Assembly: GCF_013978595.1 (NCBI RefSeq)
Contig: NZ_JACDTZ010000002.1
Location: 310,001 to 374,000 of the forward strand
Origin: Corynebacterium haematomassiliense
GTDB taxonomy: Bacteria; Actinomycetota; Actinomycetes; Mycobacteriales; Mycobacteriaceae
Length of the DNA stretch: 64,000 bases
Reading direction: 5' to 3'
In this document: positions 1-7,280 of the stretch, in pieces
How the letters are laid out: every line of letters begins with the position of its first letter
Numbering within the stretch: the first letter of the stretch is position 1
Position numbers and translations under genes: made by a program
Notes under the pieces: model-generated
What the model was told of the DNA's origin: nothing
The model's database searches: none
The model's input: the letters and a program-made list of their open reading frames with translations, nothing else

Positions 1-1000
1 GCAGCTGCTCCCCGCGGGCGATGCGGAATTGCTCTCGCACCAGGTCGATGCCGGTGGTGGCCTCGGTGACGGGGTGCTCCACCTGCAGGCGGGTGTTGAC
101 CTCCAGGAAAGAGATCAGGCCGTCGGAGCCCACGAGGTACTCCACGGTGCCCGCGCCGAAGTAGGCGGCCTCGCGGCAGATGGCTTTAGCGGAGGCGTGG
201 ATGCGTTCGCGCTGCTCGTCGGTGAGGAACGGCGCCGGGGCCTCCTCCACAAGCTTTTGAAAACGGCGCTGCAGGGAGCAGTCGCGCGTGCCGACGACCA
301 CCACGTTGCCGTGCTGGTCCGCCAGCACCTGCGCTTCCACGTGTCGGGCCTTATCCAGGTAGCGCTCCACGAAGCACTCGCCGCGACCGAACGCGGCAGT
401 GGCCTCGCGGGTGGCGGACTCGTACAGCTCCGGGACCTCCTCGAGCGTGTAGGCCACCTTCATGCCGCGGCCGCCGCCGCCGAACGCCGCCTTGATTGCC
501 ACGGGCAGGCCGTGTTCTTCAGCGAAGGCGACTACCTCGTCGGCGCCGGCAACCGGGTTCTTCGTGCCCGGCGCCATCGGGGCCTGCGCGGCCTCGGCGA
601 TGTGGCGGGCGGTGACCTTGTCGCCAAGCGCGGCAATGGCCTCGGGGGAGGGGCCGATCCAGGTCAGGCCTGCGTCGATGACCTTCTGCGCAAACTCCGC
701 GTTCTCTGACAGGAAGCCGTAGCCCGGGTGGATCGCGTCCGCGCCGGACTTTTCCGCTGCGGCGATGACCTTGTCCATGTCCAGGTAGCTCTCGGCCGCG
801 GTTTCGCCGCCAAGCGCGAAGGCCTCATCGGCCAACTGCACAAACGGCGCGTCCGCGTCCGGCTCGGCGTACACGGCGACAGACGCGATGCCCTCGTCCA
901 CACACGCGCGGATGACACGCACGGCGATCTCGCCACGGTTGGCCACCAGCACCTTGGTCACGCGGTTAGGCAAGTCAGTAGTCGCTGCAGTGGTAGGCAC
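1..1000 (-). CDS. accBC: Acyl-CoA carboxylase alpha subunit (biotin carboxylase/BCCP), 5' part
   Basis: Carboxylates biotin on its own carrier domain for acetyl-CoA and long-chain acyl-CoA carboxylases, feeding fatty and mycolic acid synthesis. Only the first 333 residues lie in the window; the rest, including the biotinylated carrier domain, is beyond base 1. Visible are the biotin carboxylase start ([17 protein letters not shown]), the ATP-grasp glycine loop GGGGRGMK and the active-site stretch [14 protein letters not shown]. The GTG start at 1000 is preceded by AAGGACGG. The sequence closely resembles my recollection of C. glutamicum AccBC, and downstream sseA, accE, accD and birA match that locus, arguing against pyruvate carboxylase. 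Confidence 0.95.
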   Translation of the reverse strand, partial: MPTTAATTDLPNRVTKVLVANRGEIAVRVIRACVDEGIASVAVYAEPDADAPFVQLADEAFALGGETAAESYLDMDKVIAAAEKSGADAIHPGYGFLSENAEFAQKVIDAGLTWIGPSPEAIAALGDKVTARHIAEAAQAPMAPGTKNPVAGADEVVAFAEEHGLPVAIKAAFGGGGRGMKVAYTLEEVPELYESATREATAAFGRGECFVERYLDKARHVEAQVLADQHGNVVVVGTRDCSLQRRFQKLVEEAPAPFLTDEQRERIHASAKAICREAAYFGAGTVEYLVGSDGLISFLEVNTRLQVEHPVTEATTGIDLVREQFRIARGEQL

Positions 1001-1040
1001 GAAGCAATCCCGTCCTTACATTCGGAAAACACAAACCGTT

Positions 1041-1061
1041 AGAAACGTCGGACAAACGTCG
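1041..1061 (-). promoter_or_regulatory. Direct repeat upstream of accBC
   Basis: Two near-identical words, AGAAACGTCG and GACAAACGTCG, lie head to tail about 45 bases before the accBC start. The helical-turn spacing suggests a binding site for a dimeric regulator. In C. glutamicum accBC is controlled by the fatty-acid regulator FasR, but I cannot confirm that this matches its operator. Confidence 0.3.
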
Positions 1062-1093
1062 AACCATGTTACAGCGCTACCGCGCCGGCGCAC

Positions 1094-1978
1094 TTAATCT
1101 GCAGCGTTGTCGGGGTTGTCGCCCTTGGCCACCGGCATGCGCACCATGTTTCCCCACTCGGCCCAGGAGCCGTCGTAGAGCGCGACGTTGCTAAAGCCCA
1201 GGATGTGCTTGAGCACGTACCAAGTATGCGAGGAACTCTCGCCGAGCTGGCAGTACACCACCGTCTCGGCGTCCTTGTCGAAGTCGGCGTAGATCGCTTC
1301 AATGTCCTCCAGCGAGCGGAAGCGGGCGTTCGGGAAAACGGAACGGCCCCACGGCACATTCACCGCGCCGGGGATGTGGCCCTGGCGCAGCGACGGCGCG
1401 GAGGAAGGCCCCGGATTCGGGTCTTCGCCCAGGTAGAACGGGGCCGGCCGGGCGTCGATAAGCTGCGCGGGCGTGCGCTCCAGCAACTCCGAAGCAAACG
1501 CGCGGAAGGGCGCATCCTGGCGCTGAACCACCGGGTAGTCCGATCGCGGGTAGTCCGGCACCACAAAGGAAGTGTCGCGCTCTTCGCCCATCCACGCGTC
1601 GCGGCCGCCGTCGAGAAGCCGCACGTCCGGGTGGCCGAACAGCTCGAACACCCACGCGGTGTAGGCCGCCCACCAGTTGGACGAGTCGCCGTAGACCACC
1701 ACAGTGTCGTCGCGGTTGATGCCGCGCGAGCGCATCAGCTCCGCAAACGCCTCGCCGTCGATGAAGTCGCGCACCAGCGGGTCGTTCAAATCCCGCTTCC
1801 AGTCAATGCGCACCGCACCGGGGATGTGGCCGATGTCGTAGAGGAACGCGTCCTCGTCGCTTTCCACGACCTTCAAACCCGGCACGCCCAGGCGGGCGGA
1901 CAGCCACGCCGCGGAAACGAACTTCTCCGGGTGCGCGTACTGCTGGAACTGCGGGGTGTCGTCGAGCTCGATGCCCAT
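1094..1978 (-). CDS. sseA: Thiosulfate/3-mercaptopyruvate sulfurtransferase, two rhodanese domains
   Basis: Transfers sulfane sulfur to thiol acceptors or cyanide through a cysteine persulfide. The 294-residue protein has two rhodanese domains (about 20-140 and 160-285). The inactive N-terminal domain keeps the fold but has D in the loop (VVYGDSSNWW). The C-terminal loop is VVYCQLGESSSHT with catalytic Cys243. The ATG at 1978 is preceded by AGAAAGG; the open frame continues far upstream, but codons before this ATG run into the divergent gene. It sits next to accBC, as in C. glutamicum. Confidence 0.93.
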   Translation of the reverse strand: MGIELDDTPQFQQYAHPEKFVSAAWLSARLGVPGLKVVESDEDAFLYDIGHIPGAVRIDWKRDLNDPLVRDFIDGEAFAELMRSRGINRDDTVVVYGDSSNWWAAYTAWVFELFGHPDVRLLDGGRDAWMGEERDTSFVVPDYPRSDYPVVQRQDAPFRAFASELLERTPAQLIDARPAPFYLGEDPNPGPSSAPSLRQGHIPGAVNVPWGRSVFPNARFRSLEDIEAIYADFDKDAETVVYCQLGESSSHTWYVLKHILGFSNVALYDGSWAEWGNMVRMPVAKGDNPDNAAD

Positions 1979-2263
1979 GGTGGCAACCTTTCTTCTCGCT
2001 CGTGTGCGGTGTGCAACACCAGTGTGCAAAACCACCGTCAACGATACAGAAACGAATGCAGCGCGCTTGACGCGTTCGGCCAGAAAACACGGTGGTGTGA
2101 ACTTGCACACTATCAAATCGCTCGCCCGGTGGAACTCACTGCCGCGGGTTAAAGTCAAGTCAGGAACATACAGGTCGCGGCCAGTTTGTTCTAGCAATCT
2201 GACCTGCCCCGACGGCTCCTGTGTGAGCGTGAAGCGGGGTATGAACCATGAAAGGGACCAACC
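1979..2263. promoter_or_regulatory. Divergent promoter region with a long dyad
   Basis: This 285-base spacer separates divergent sseA and the ATP-grasp-like gene. It holds a large interrupted inverted repeat: GTGTGCAA and ACCACCGT at 2022-2038, mirrored by ACGGTGGT and TTGCACAC at 2089-2110. No gene is convincing here. The dyad may be an operator shared by both genes. Confidence 0.4.
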
Positions 2264-3325
2264 GTGCACAAGGCGATTGTTGTCTTCGAGGTCGAAGGCG
2301 GCTCCGACAAGTCCTTCGACGGCCACCGCAAGGACACCATGCCCATCGTGAACGCCATCAAGGAAAAGGGCTGGCACTCCGAGGTCGTCTACTTCCGCCC
2401 GGAGTGGGCGGACGACCTGTTCACCTACGTCTCCGAGAACTTCGACGCCTACATCTCCCGCGTGAACCCGGGCAACATCCCGGGCGGTGAGAAGGGCTAC
2501 TTCGACCTGCTCACCCGCCTGTCCGAGGCCGGCCTGGTGGGCATGTCCACCCCACAGGAGATGATCTCCTACGGTGCCAAGGACGCCCTGGTCAAGCTGA
2601 ACAAGACCGACCTCGTGCCGGAGGACACCGCCGCGTACTACGACGTGGAGGAGTTCCACAACACCTTCCCCAAGTCCCTGTCCTACGGCGAGCGCGTGCT
2701 CAAGCAGAACCGCGGCTCCACCGGCTCCGGCATCTGGCGCGTGCGCCTTGCCGACGAGTCCCTGGCCGAGTCCGTCGAGCCAGGCACCGCCCTGCCGCTG
2801 GACACCAAGCTCAAGTGCACCGAGGCGGTGGACAACCACACCGAAGACCGCGAGCTGGGCGAGTTCATGGACTTCTGCGACCAGTACATCGTCGGCGACA
2901 ACGGCATGCTCGTGGACATGCGCTTCATGCCGCGCATCGTCGAGGGCGAAATCCGCATCCTGCTGGTCGGCCCGCACCCGGTCTTCGTCGTGCACAAGAA
3001 GCCGGCTGAGGGCGGCGACGCGTTCTCCGCAACCCTGTTCTCCGGCGCGAAGTACACCTACCAGAAGCCGGAGGAGTGGCAGGAGCTCGTCGACATGTTC
3101 GCCGAGGCCCGCCCGGTCATCGCTGAGAACCTCGGCGGCGACAACATCCCGCTGATCTGGACCGCGGACTTCATGCTCGCTGACGACGACGAGACCGGCG
3201 AGGACACCTACGTCCTCGGCGAGATCAACTGCTCCTGCGTCGGCTTCACCTCCGAGCTGGACATGGGCATCCAGGAGAAGGTGGCCGAGGAGGCCATCAA
3301 GCGCGTCGAGGAGAAGCACGCCTAA
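2264..3325 (+). CDS. Cj0069-family ATP-grasp-like protein
   Basis: A 353-residue cytoplasmic protein that I place in the Cj0069-like conserved family with an ATP-grasp-type fold; its reaction is unknown to me. Suggestive segments are KQNRGSTGSGIWRVRL (about 145-160, a possible ATP-binding glycine loop), VDMRFMPRIVEGEIRILLVG and the C-terminal GEINCSCVGFTSELDM, which resembles the metal/ATP end of ATP-grasp enzymes. The GTG start is preceded by AAAGGGA. The gene stands alone, divergent from sseA, and ends at a strong hairpin. A peptide or cell-wall ligase role would be a guess. Confidence 0.8.
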   Translation: MHKAIVVFEVEGGSDKSFDGHRKDTMPIVNAIKEKGWHSEVVYFRPEWADDLFTYVSENFDAYISRVNPGNIPGGEKGYFDLLTRLSEAGLVGMSTPQEMISYGAKDALVKLNKTDLVPEDTAAYYDVEEFHNTFPKSLSYGERVLKQNRGSTGSGIWRVRLADESLAESVEPGTALPLDTKLKCTEAVDNHTEDRELGEFMDFCDQYIVGDNGMLVDMRFMPRIVEGEIRILLVGPHPVFVVHKKPAEGGDAFSATLFSGAKYTYQKPEEWQELVDMFAEARPVIAENLGGDNIPLIWTADFMLADDDETGEDTYVLGEINCSCVGFTSELDMGIQEKVAEEAIKRVEEKHA

Positions 3326-3363
3326 GAGCGTTTCGCTTCTCGACGAGCACTCCGCCCGTTCGC

Positions 3364-3407
3364 AACGGATCGTCTAGCAGACACAATGGCCTGCTAGACG
3401 ATCCGTT
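3364..3407 (+). terminator. 17-bp inverted repeat, likely bidirectional terminator
   Basis: Left arm 3364-3380 starts AACGGATCGTCTAGCAG, and right arm 3391-3407 is its perfect reverse complement, with a 10-base loop. The T-rich TTTCTTATT follows. It lies between two convergent genes, so it can terminate the gene ending at 3325. The arm word GATCGTCTAGCA recurs in the next dyad. Confidence 0.7.
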
Positions 3408-3460
3408 TCTTATTGGCACCCATCTCCAACATCAGCTGGGGAAATAGATTGCCGGGTGCG

Positions 3461-3499
3461 GGATCGTCTAGCAACATTCGCTGCGGTGCTAGACGATCC
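3461..3499. repeat. Second dyad using the same word GGATCGTCTAGCA
   Basis: Arms 3461-3473 and 3487-3499 are perfect 13-base complements (GGATCGTCTAGCA). Between this and the previous hairpin lies a CAGCTGGGG core (about 3433-3441). The lipoprotein gene ends just beyond, at 3505. Word, core and second word resemble other spacer elements in this window. Confidence 0.6.
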
Positions 3500-3504
3500 G
3501 GCGA

Positions 3505-4260
3505 TTAGTTGAGCAAGTAACCGGACTGGTTCCAGAACCGGTTGAACTGCTCGACGTCGCCAGCGACGGGCTGCACAGCGTCGCCTTGTGCCGTGAGGTC
3601 CACGGTGTAGTGGTCGGTAATACCTGCCGCGGTGGCTTCTCCGCGTTCACCCCAGGAGAGGCGGAGCTGGCCGTCGTTAAGCAATTCGATGCTCTCAACC
3701 TCTGTGAATAGCCGCATGTCGCCTGCGGGCTGGCCGTTGACGTAGAGCGCGAGGCCGTCGCTGATGGAGGCGCCGGTGCCTGCCGGGCGATCCCCGTCGC
3801 CGAGTGAGCCGCGGAACGTGATCCAGCTGATCGGCGCGCACGGATCGTAGTGGTTCTCGATGTTCTCGATCCAGTAGTTCATGTCCGACTGGCTGTCAGC
3901 CGCCGGCATGCGGCCCGGGGCTGTGCCGGTGGCGTACTGCTGGCGCGGATCGGTGGGCAGGCTGGCACAGTTGTCGCCCTCCGGGGCGGGGGCGGGGGCT
4001 GGCGGCAGCGGCCTCGTAACCGGTGGCTGCGCGGCCGCTTCGGTGACGGTCTTTTCTTGAGTCACCGTTTCGGGGAGGTCCGCACCTTGAGCGGCCGTGT
4101 CCGCCCCGGCACCGCCGATGGACGCGGTGACAGTGGGCGCCTTCCCGCCGGTTCCCGCAGCTGTGTCAGCTGTTGTGTCCTCCGTGGCGCTGCACGACGC
4201 AATCGCGAGCGCCGTCGGAACTGCAATGAGTAGCTTGGTCGCTTGGTTGATTCGCGTCAT
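3505..4260 (-). CDS. Putative lipoprotein, LppP/LprE-like
   Basis: A 251-residue exported lipoprotein. The N-terminus has basic residues, a hydrophobic stretch and lipobox IASC with lipidated Cys23. A Ser/Thr/Ala/Pro-rich linker follows to about residue 95. The folded part contains paired cysteines (NCASLP and YDPCAPISWITF), the latter typical, as I recall, of the mycobacterial LppP/LprE family. Function unknown. It follows the DUF3151 gene by only 6 bases, so the two are probably cotranscribed; a TACCCT hexamer 8 bases before the ATG may give an extra leaderless start. Confidence 0.8.
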   Translation of the reverse strand: MTRINQATKLLIAVPTALAIASCSATEDTTADTAAGTGGKAPTVTASIGGAGADTAAQGADLPETVTQEKTVTEAAAQPPVTRPLPPAPAPAPEGDNCASLPTDPRQQYATGTAPGRMPAADSQSDMNYWIENIENHYDPCAPISWITFRGSLGDGDRPAGTGASISDGLALYVNGQPAGDMRLFTEVESIELLNDGQLRLSWGERGEATAAGITDHYTVDLTAQGDAVQPVAGDVEQFNRFWNQSGYLLN

Positions 4261-4266
4261 ACCTCG

Positions 4267-4665
4267 TTAGGGTAAAAGCTTTTCCACGCTTTGCGGGTCG
4301 GCGTCGGAAAGCATCTGGTGGCAACGGTCGTATTCTGCCTGGTCACCGATAGCCTGTGAGGTTACTGCCAACATCGCAATGGCCTTCAACACGCCCTGGT
4401 TCGGCTCGTGGGAGGCGGGGACCGGGCCCCAGCCCTTCCAACCGTTGGCGCGCAGGCGGTCCAGGGAACGGTGGTAGCCGGTGCGGGCGTACGCGTAGGC
4501 GATGAGCTTGTCGCCGTCACTCAGTTCGCGTTCCGCGCGGGCGGCCCAGACGGCGGGGGAGTCGGGGTGGGCGAGCGCGGTGTCGTCTGCAAGCAAATCC
4601 TTGCCCGCGGCCGGATCGGCGGGCAGCTCGATGGGCTTCGGGGCGAGCATGTCGTTGATTTCCAT
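4267..4665 (-). CDS. DUF3151 family protein
   Basis: A 132-residue conserved actinobacterial protein of unknown function. It begins MEINDMLAPKPIELP and carries the family hallmarks AYAYARTGYHRSLDRLRANGWKG (given in part) and a C-terminal CHQMLSDADP. No signal peptide or membrane segment. The ATG at 4665 is supported by the -10 hexamer TAGCCT exactly 7 bases upstream, implying a leaderless mRNA. It heads a probable two-gene unit with the lipoprotein. Confidence 0.88.
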   Translation of the reverse strand: MEINDMLAPKPIELPADPAAGKDLLADDTALAHPDSPAVWAARAERELSDGDKLIAYAYARTGYHRSLDRLRANGWKGWGPVPASHEPNQGVLKAIAMLAVTSQAIGDQAEYDRCHQMLSDADPQSVEKLLP

Positions 4666-4672
4666 GGCCGCC

Positions 4673-4678
4673 AGGCTA
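4673..4678 (-). promoter_or_regulatory. -10 box for the DUF3151 gene (leaderless)
   Basis: TAGCCT on the minus strand, 7 bases before the ATG, with no Shine-Dalgarno sequence between. Confidence 0.5.
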
Positions 4679-4772
4679 CTAGTTTCCTGGGAGACCGTGA
4701 CGGGCCAGGCATTCGCGCATATTGTGGGGCGCGTAACCCGATGTGACCTGCGTCCCACACCGAGGAGCACCA

Positions 4773-5294
4773 ATGGCTAGCCCGCTGTATGTCGCCCAAA
4801 ACGGAACCTACGAGGAGTTCCTGGAGGTCTACGACCCGGAAGCGCACGATGCCACGGAGATGCTGTGCGCCGGACTGATCAACCGCGACCCTGAGGCACG
4901 CGAAAAGATCAGCAACGACATGCTGGACCGCGGCGCGGATGCCACGGTCGTGGATTACGGGCAGAACACGTTGACGCTGCTGCTGAGCCACGACCGGCTC
5001 GCTGACGGCGACCCTGCACTGGCGCAGCGGCTTATCGACGGCGGCGCCGACGTGGACTATCGCGAAAGCGGTGGCAACGTACCCATGATGCTTGCTATTC
5101 GAATCCGCGTTGACGACGACGAACAGCGCCGCCCCCTGTACGAGGCACTGTTCGCCGCGGACGTGGATTTGGACGAGCCGACGAACCTGCGCACCCGAAA
5201 GAACTCGATCGGGAAGTGGCTGCGCATGAACGTGGACGGGCGCCCCGGAAAACTCGACGTCCTGGACGAGTTTCTCAAGGCCAGAGGCTATTAG
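4773..5294 (+). CDS. Ankyrin-like protein, tandem paralogue 1
   Basis: A 173-residue soluble protein with ankyrin-like helices: DMLDRGADATVVDYGQNTLTLLL, then AQRLIDGGADVDYRESGG and PMMLAI (quoted in parts). Ankyrin repeats bind proteins rather than catalyse. The C-terminus IGKWLRMN...VLDEFLKARGY is shared with the next two genes. Start ATG 4773 follows GAGGAG. First of three head-to-tail copies; N-terminally almost identical to copy 3. Tandem small variable ankyrin proteins often act as immunity or inhibitor proteins, but no toxin is visible here, so the role is inference. Confidence 0.85.
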   Translation: MASPLYVAQNGTYEEFLEVYDPEAHDATEMLCAGLINRDPEAREKISNDMLDRGADATVVDYGQNTLTLLLSHDRLADGDPALAQRLIDGGADVDYRESGGNVPMMLAIRIRVDDDEQRRPLYEALFAADVDLDEPTNLRTRKNSIGKWLRMNVDGRPGKLDVLDEFLKARGY

Positions 5295-5303
5295 GAGATT
5301 CCC

Positions 5304-5831
5304 ATGGCAAGCCCGACGTACACGGCGAAGAAGGGCACCTACGAGGAGTTTCTCGAGGTGTTCGACCCAGAGGTGAATGACCCGACGGACATGTTGCTTA
5401 ACGGCCTTACCAACAAGGATCCGGAAACCCGCGCCGCGATCTGCAACGACATGTTGGACCGGGGCGCGGATGCGTCGCGAGTCGAATACGGGCAGAACGC
5501 ACTGACTGTCCTGCTGGGCAGGCACCGTCATCTGGGGTCCGGTGATGCAGCGCTTGCGCAGAGGCTTGTCGACGGCGGCGCCGACGTGAACTACCGCGAA
5601 CGCCGGGGATCCTTGGTCCTGCAGCTGGCGATCGAGATCCGTGTGGACGACGACGAGCAGCGTCGACCGCTCTATCAGGCCCTGTTTGGAGCAGAAGAGC
5701 TGGATCTGGATCTTCCGTCCAACGCACACGAGCCAGTCATGAGCATCGGTGAGTGGCTGCGCATGAACGCCGACGACCGTCCGGAAAAGCTCTATGTCCT
5801 CGACGAGTTCTTGAAAGCAAAAGGTTATTAG
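5304..5831 (+). CDS. Ankyrin-like protein, tandem paralogue 2
   Basis: A 175-residue paralogue and the most divergent of the three: it begins MASPTYTAKKGTYEEFLEVF where the others have MASPLYVAQNGTYEEFLEVY, and carries an extra residue or two near the middle (GRHRHLGSGD). It keeps GADVNYRE, DDDEQRRPLYQALF and IGEWLRMN. It starts 9 bases after copy 1 and is preceded by AGGAG, so translation within an operon is likely. Confidence 0.85.
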   Translation: MASPTYTAKKGTYEEFLEVFDPEVNDPTDMLLNGLTNKDPETRAAICNDMLDRGADASRVEYGQNALTVLLGRHRHLGSGDAALAQRLVDGGADVNYRERRGSLVLQLAIEIRVDDDEQRRPLYQALFGAEELDLDLPSNAHEPVMSIGEWLRMNADDRPEKLYVLDEFLKAKGY

Positions 5832-5847
5832 CGAGGGAGAGAAAACC

Positions 5848-6369
5848 ATGGCAAGCCCGCTGTATGTCGCCCAAAACGGTACCTACGAGGAGTTTCTGGA
5901 GGTCTACGACCCGGAAGCGAACGACGCCACGGAGATGCTGTGCGCCGGGCTGATTAACCGCGACCCGGAGGCACGCGCAAAGATCAGCAACGACATGCTG
6001 GACCGCGGCGCCGATGCGACGGTGGTGGACTATGGGCAGAACACGCTGACGCTGCTGCTGAGCCACGACGATCTCGGCGACGGCGACGCGGCTCTCGTGC
6101 AGCGGCTCGTCGCCGCCGGCGCCGATGTGAACTACCGCGAAAGCCACGGAGACACACCGATCAAGCTCGCGGTGAAGATCGGAGCGGAAAGCGACGAGCA
6201 GCGCCGCCCCATCTACGAAGCGCTGTTCGGAAAGGATGTGGACTTGGACGAGCCGTCAAGTGTCCGCAACCCTAAGAACAAGATCGGCGAGTGGCTGCGC
6301 ATGTGCGTGAACCACCAGCCGGAGGGCCTCAAGGTCCTCGACGAGTTCCTCACCGCCCGCGGATTCTAG
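5848..6369 (+). CDS. Ankyrin-like protein, tandem paralogue 3
   Basis: A 173-residue paralogue. Its first ~80 residues are nearly the same as copy 1 (MASPLYVAQNGTYEEFLEVY, DRGADATVVDYGQNTLTLLL in parts), while the central ankyrin-like surface differs (VAAGADVNYRESHGDTPIKL against IDGGADVDYRESGGNVPMML). This pattern of conserved ends and variable middle suggests duplication with diversifying binding surfaces. GAGGGAG precedes the start. The cluster ends at a palindromic repeat (6396-6473). Confidence 0.85.
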   Translation: MASPLYVAQNGTYEEFLEVYDPEANDATEMLCAGLINRDPEARAKISNDMLDRGADATVVDYGQNTLTLLLSHDDLGDGDAALVQRLVAAGADVNYRESHGDTPIKLAVKIGAESDEQRRPIYEALFGKDVDLDEPSSVRNPKNKIGEWLRMCVNHQPEGLKVLDEFLTARGF

Positions 6370-6395
6370 GGGCGCGTGCGGGGGGTCGTCGCAAA

Positions 6396-6473
6396 TTTGT
6401 ACGAATCAACAACGCTAAAATCCGACCTGGGGTTTTGCAGGGCAGATTCCGAAAAAATGTCGATTCGTACAAA
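6396..6473. repeat. 78-bp palindromic element, word TTTGTACGAATC
   Basis: TTTGTACGAATC at 6396-6407 is mirrored exactly by GATTCGTACAAA at 6462-6473. The interior contains GACCTGGGGTTTTGCAGGG and GATTCCG, matching in order and spacing the core of the 77-bp repeats at 11501, 33807 and 34029. It lies between convergent genes and may also act as a terminator. Confidence 0.65.
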
Positions 6474-6494
6474 ACCGCCCGGATCTCGGCCCCC

Positions 6495-7085
6495 TCACTC
6501 CCAGAAGTCGGAGGCGTCCAGCCCGAAGCGGTACAGGCAGCGGCGCAGCAGTGGCATGGATAGGCCGATGACGCTGGTGGGGTCGCCGTCGATGGAGTCG
6601 ATGAACCAGCTGCCCAGCGCCTCCAGCGTGAACGCGCCCGCGCACTCCAACGGTTGGCCGGAGCGGGCGTAGGCCTCGATGTCGGCGTCGGAGACGTCGC
6701 CGAAGCGAATGGTGGTGGCGACGGTGTCCACCACCCACTCGCCGCCGAACCACACGGCGTGCCCGGTGAGCAGCTGTGCTTCTTTGCCGCGCTGCGCCTT
6801 CCAGCGCTCGATGGTCGCTTCAACGGTGTGGGGTTTGCCCAGCAGTTCGCCGTCGAGGAGCAGCATGGAGTCGCAGCCGACCACCACGTCGCCGGGGAAT
6901 TCGGCGATGGCAGTCTCCGCTTTGGCGCGGGCGAGGGTGGAAACGGTGGTGGCCGCATCGACGCTGTGAAGCGATGCGATCACCGCGTCCTCGTCGATGT
7001 GGGCGGGACGCAGTACGGGCCGCACCCCGCCTTGCTCGAGCAGCATGCGTCGCGACGGCGACTGCGACGCCAGCACCAGCCGCAT
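6495..7085 (-). CDS. maf: Maf-family nucleotide pyrophosphatase
   Basis: Hydrolyses non-canonical or modified nucleoside triphosphates to monophosphates and pyrophosphate (house-cleaning; family also linked to septum formation). The 196-residue protein shows the N-terminal signature LASQSPSRRMLLEQGG and the segments DVVVGCDSMLLLDGE and IDGDPTSVIGLSMPLL. Its ATG shares one base with the stop codon of accE (TAATG), so translation is coupled. The same arrangement of maf downstream of carboxylase genes is known in corynebacteria. Confidence 0.93.
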   Translation of the reverse strand: MRLVLASQSPSRRMLLEQGGVRPVLRPAHIDEDAVIASLHSVDAATTVSTLARAKAETAIAEFPGDVVVGCDSMLLLDGELLGKPHTVEATIERWKAQRGKEAQLLTGHAVWFGGEWVVDTVATTIRFGDVSDADIEAYARSGQPLECAGAFTLEALGSWFIDSIDGDPTSVIGLSMPLLRRCLYRFGLDASDFWE

Positions 7086-7270
7086 TAGAAGTACGCCGCC
7101 GAGTCGAACGCGTGCGGGTTGTACGCGGTGGCGGGGTGGGAGATACCCCAGTAGTTCGCGTCCGGCTGCACCCCGGCGAGCTTGCGCTCGCGCTTAAGCT
7201 GCTCCAGCACCTGCGAAAGTGCCGCCAGTTCCGCCTCGGTGGGGTTGCCCTTGAGTACCTGAATGTCCAC
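7085..7270 (-). CDS. accE: Acyl-CoA carboxylase epsilon subunit
   Basis: A 61-residue small subunit that in C. glutamicum stabilises or activates AccBC-AccD complexes. It has the family pattern: IQVLKGNPTEAELAALSQVL at the start, a charged helix (EQLKRERK) and a short C-terminal tail ending FDSAAYF. It lies 10 bases after accD and overlaps maf by one base. Confidence 0.9.
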   Translation of the reverse strand: MDIQVLKGNPTEAELAALSQVLEQLKRERKLAGVQPDANYWGISHPATAYNPHAFDSAAYF

Positions 7271-7280
7271 GTCAGCCTCC

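Noticed and set aside
1979..3319. Extension of the sseA frame upstream to 3319
   Set aside because: The added part is antisense to the ATP-grasp-like gene and the rhodanese protein is complete from ATG 1978, which has a ribosome-binding site.
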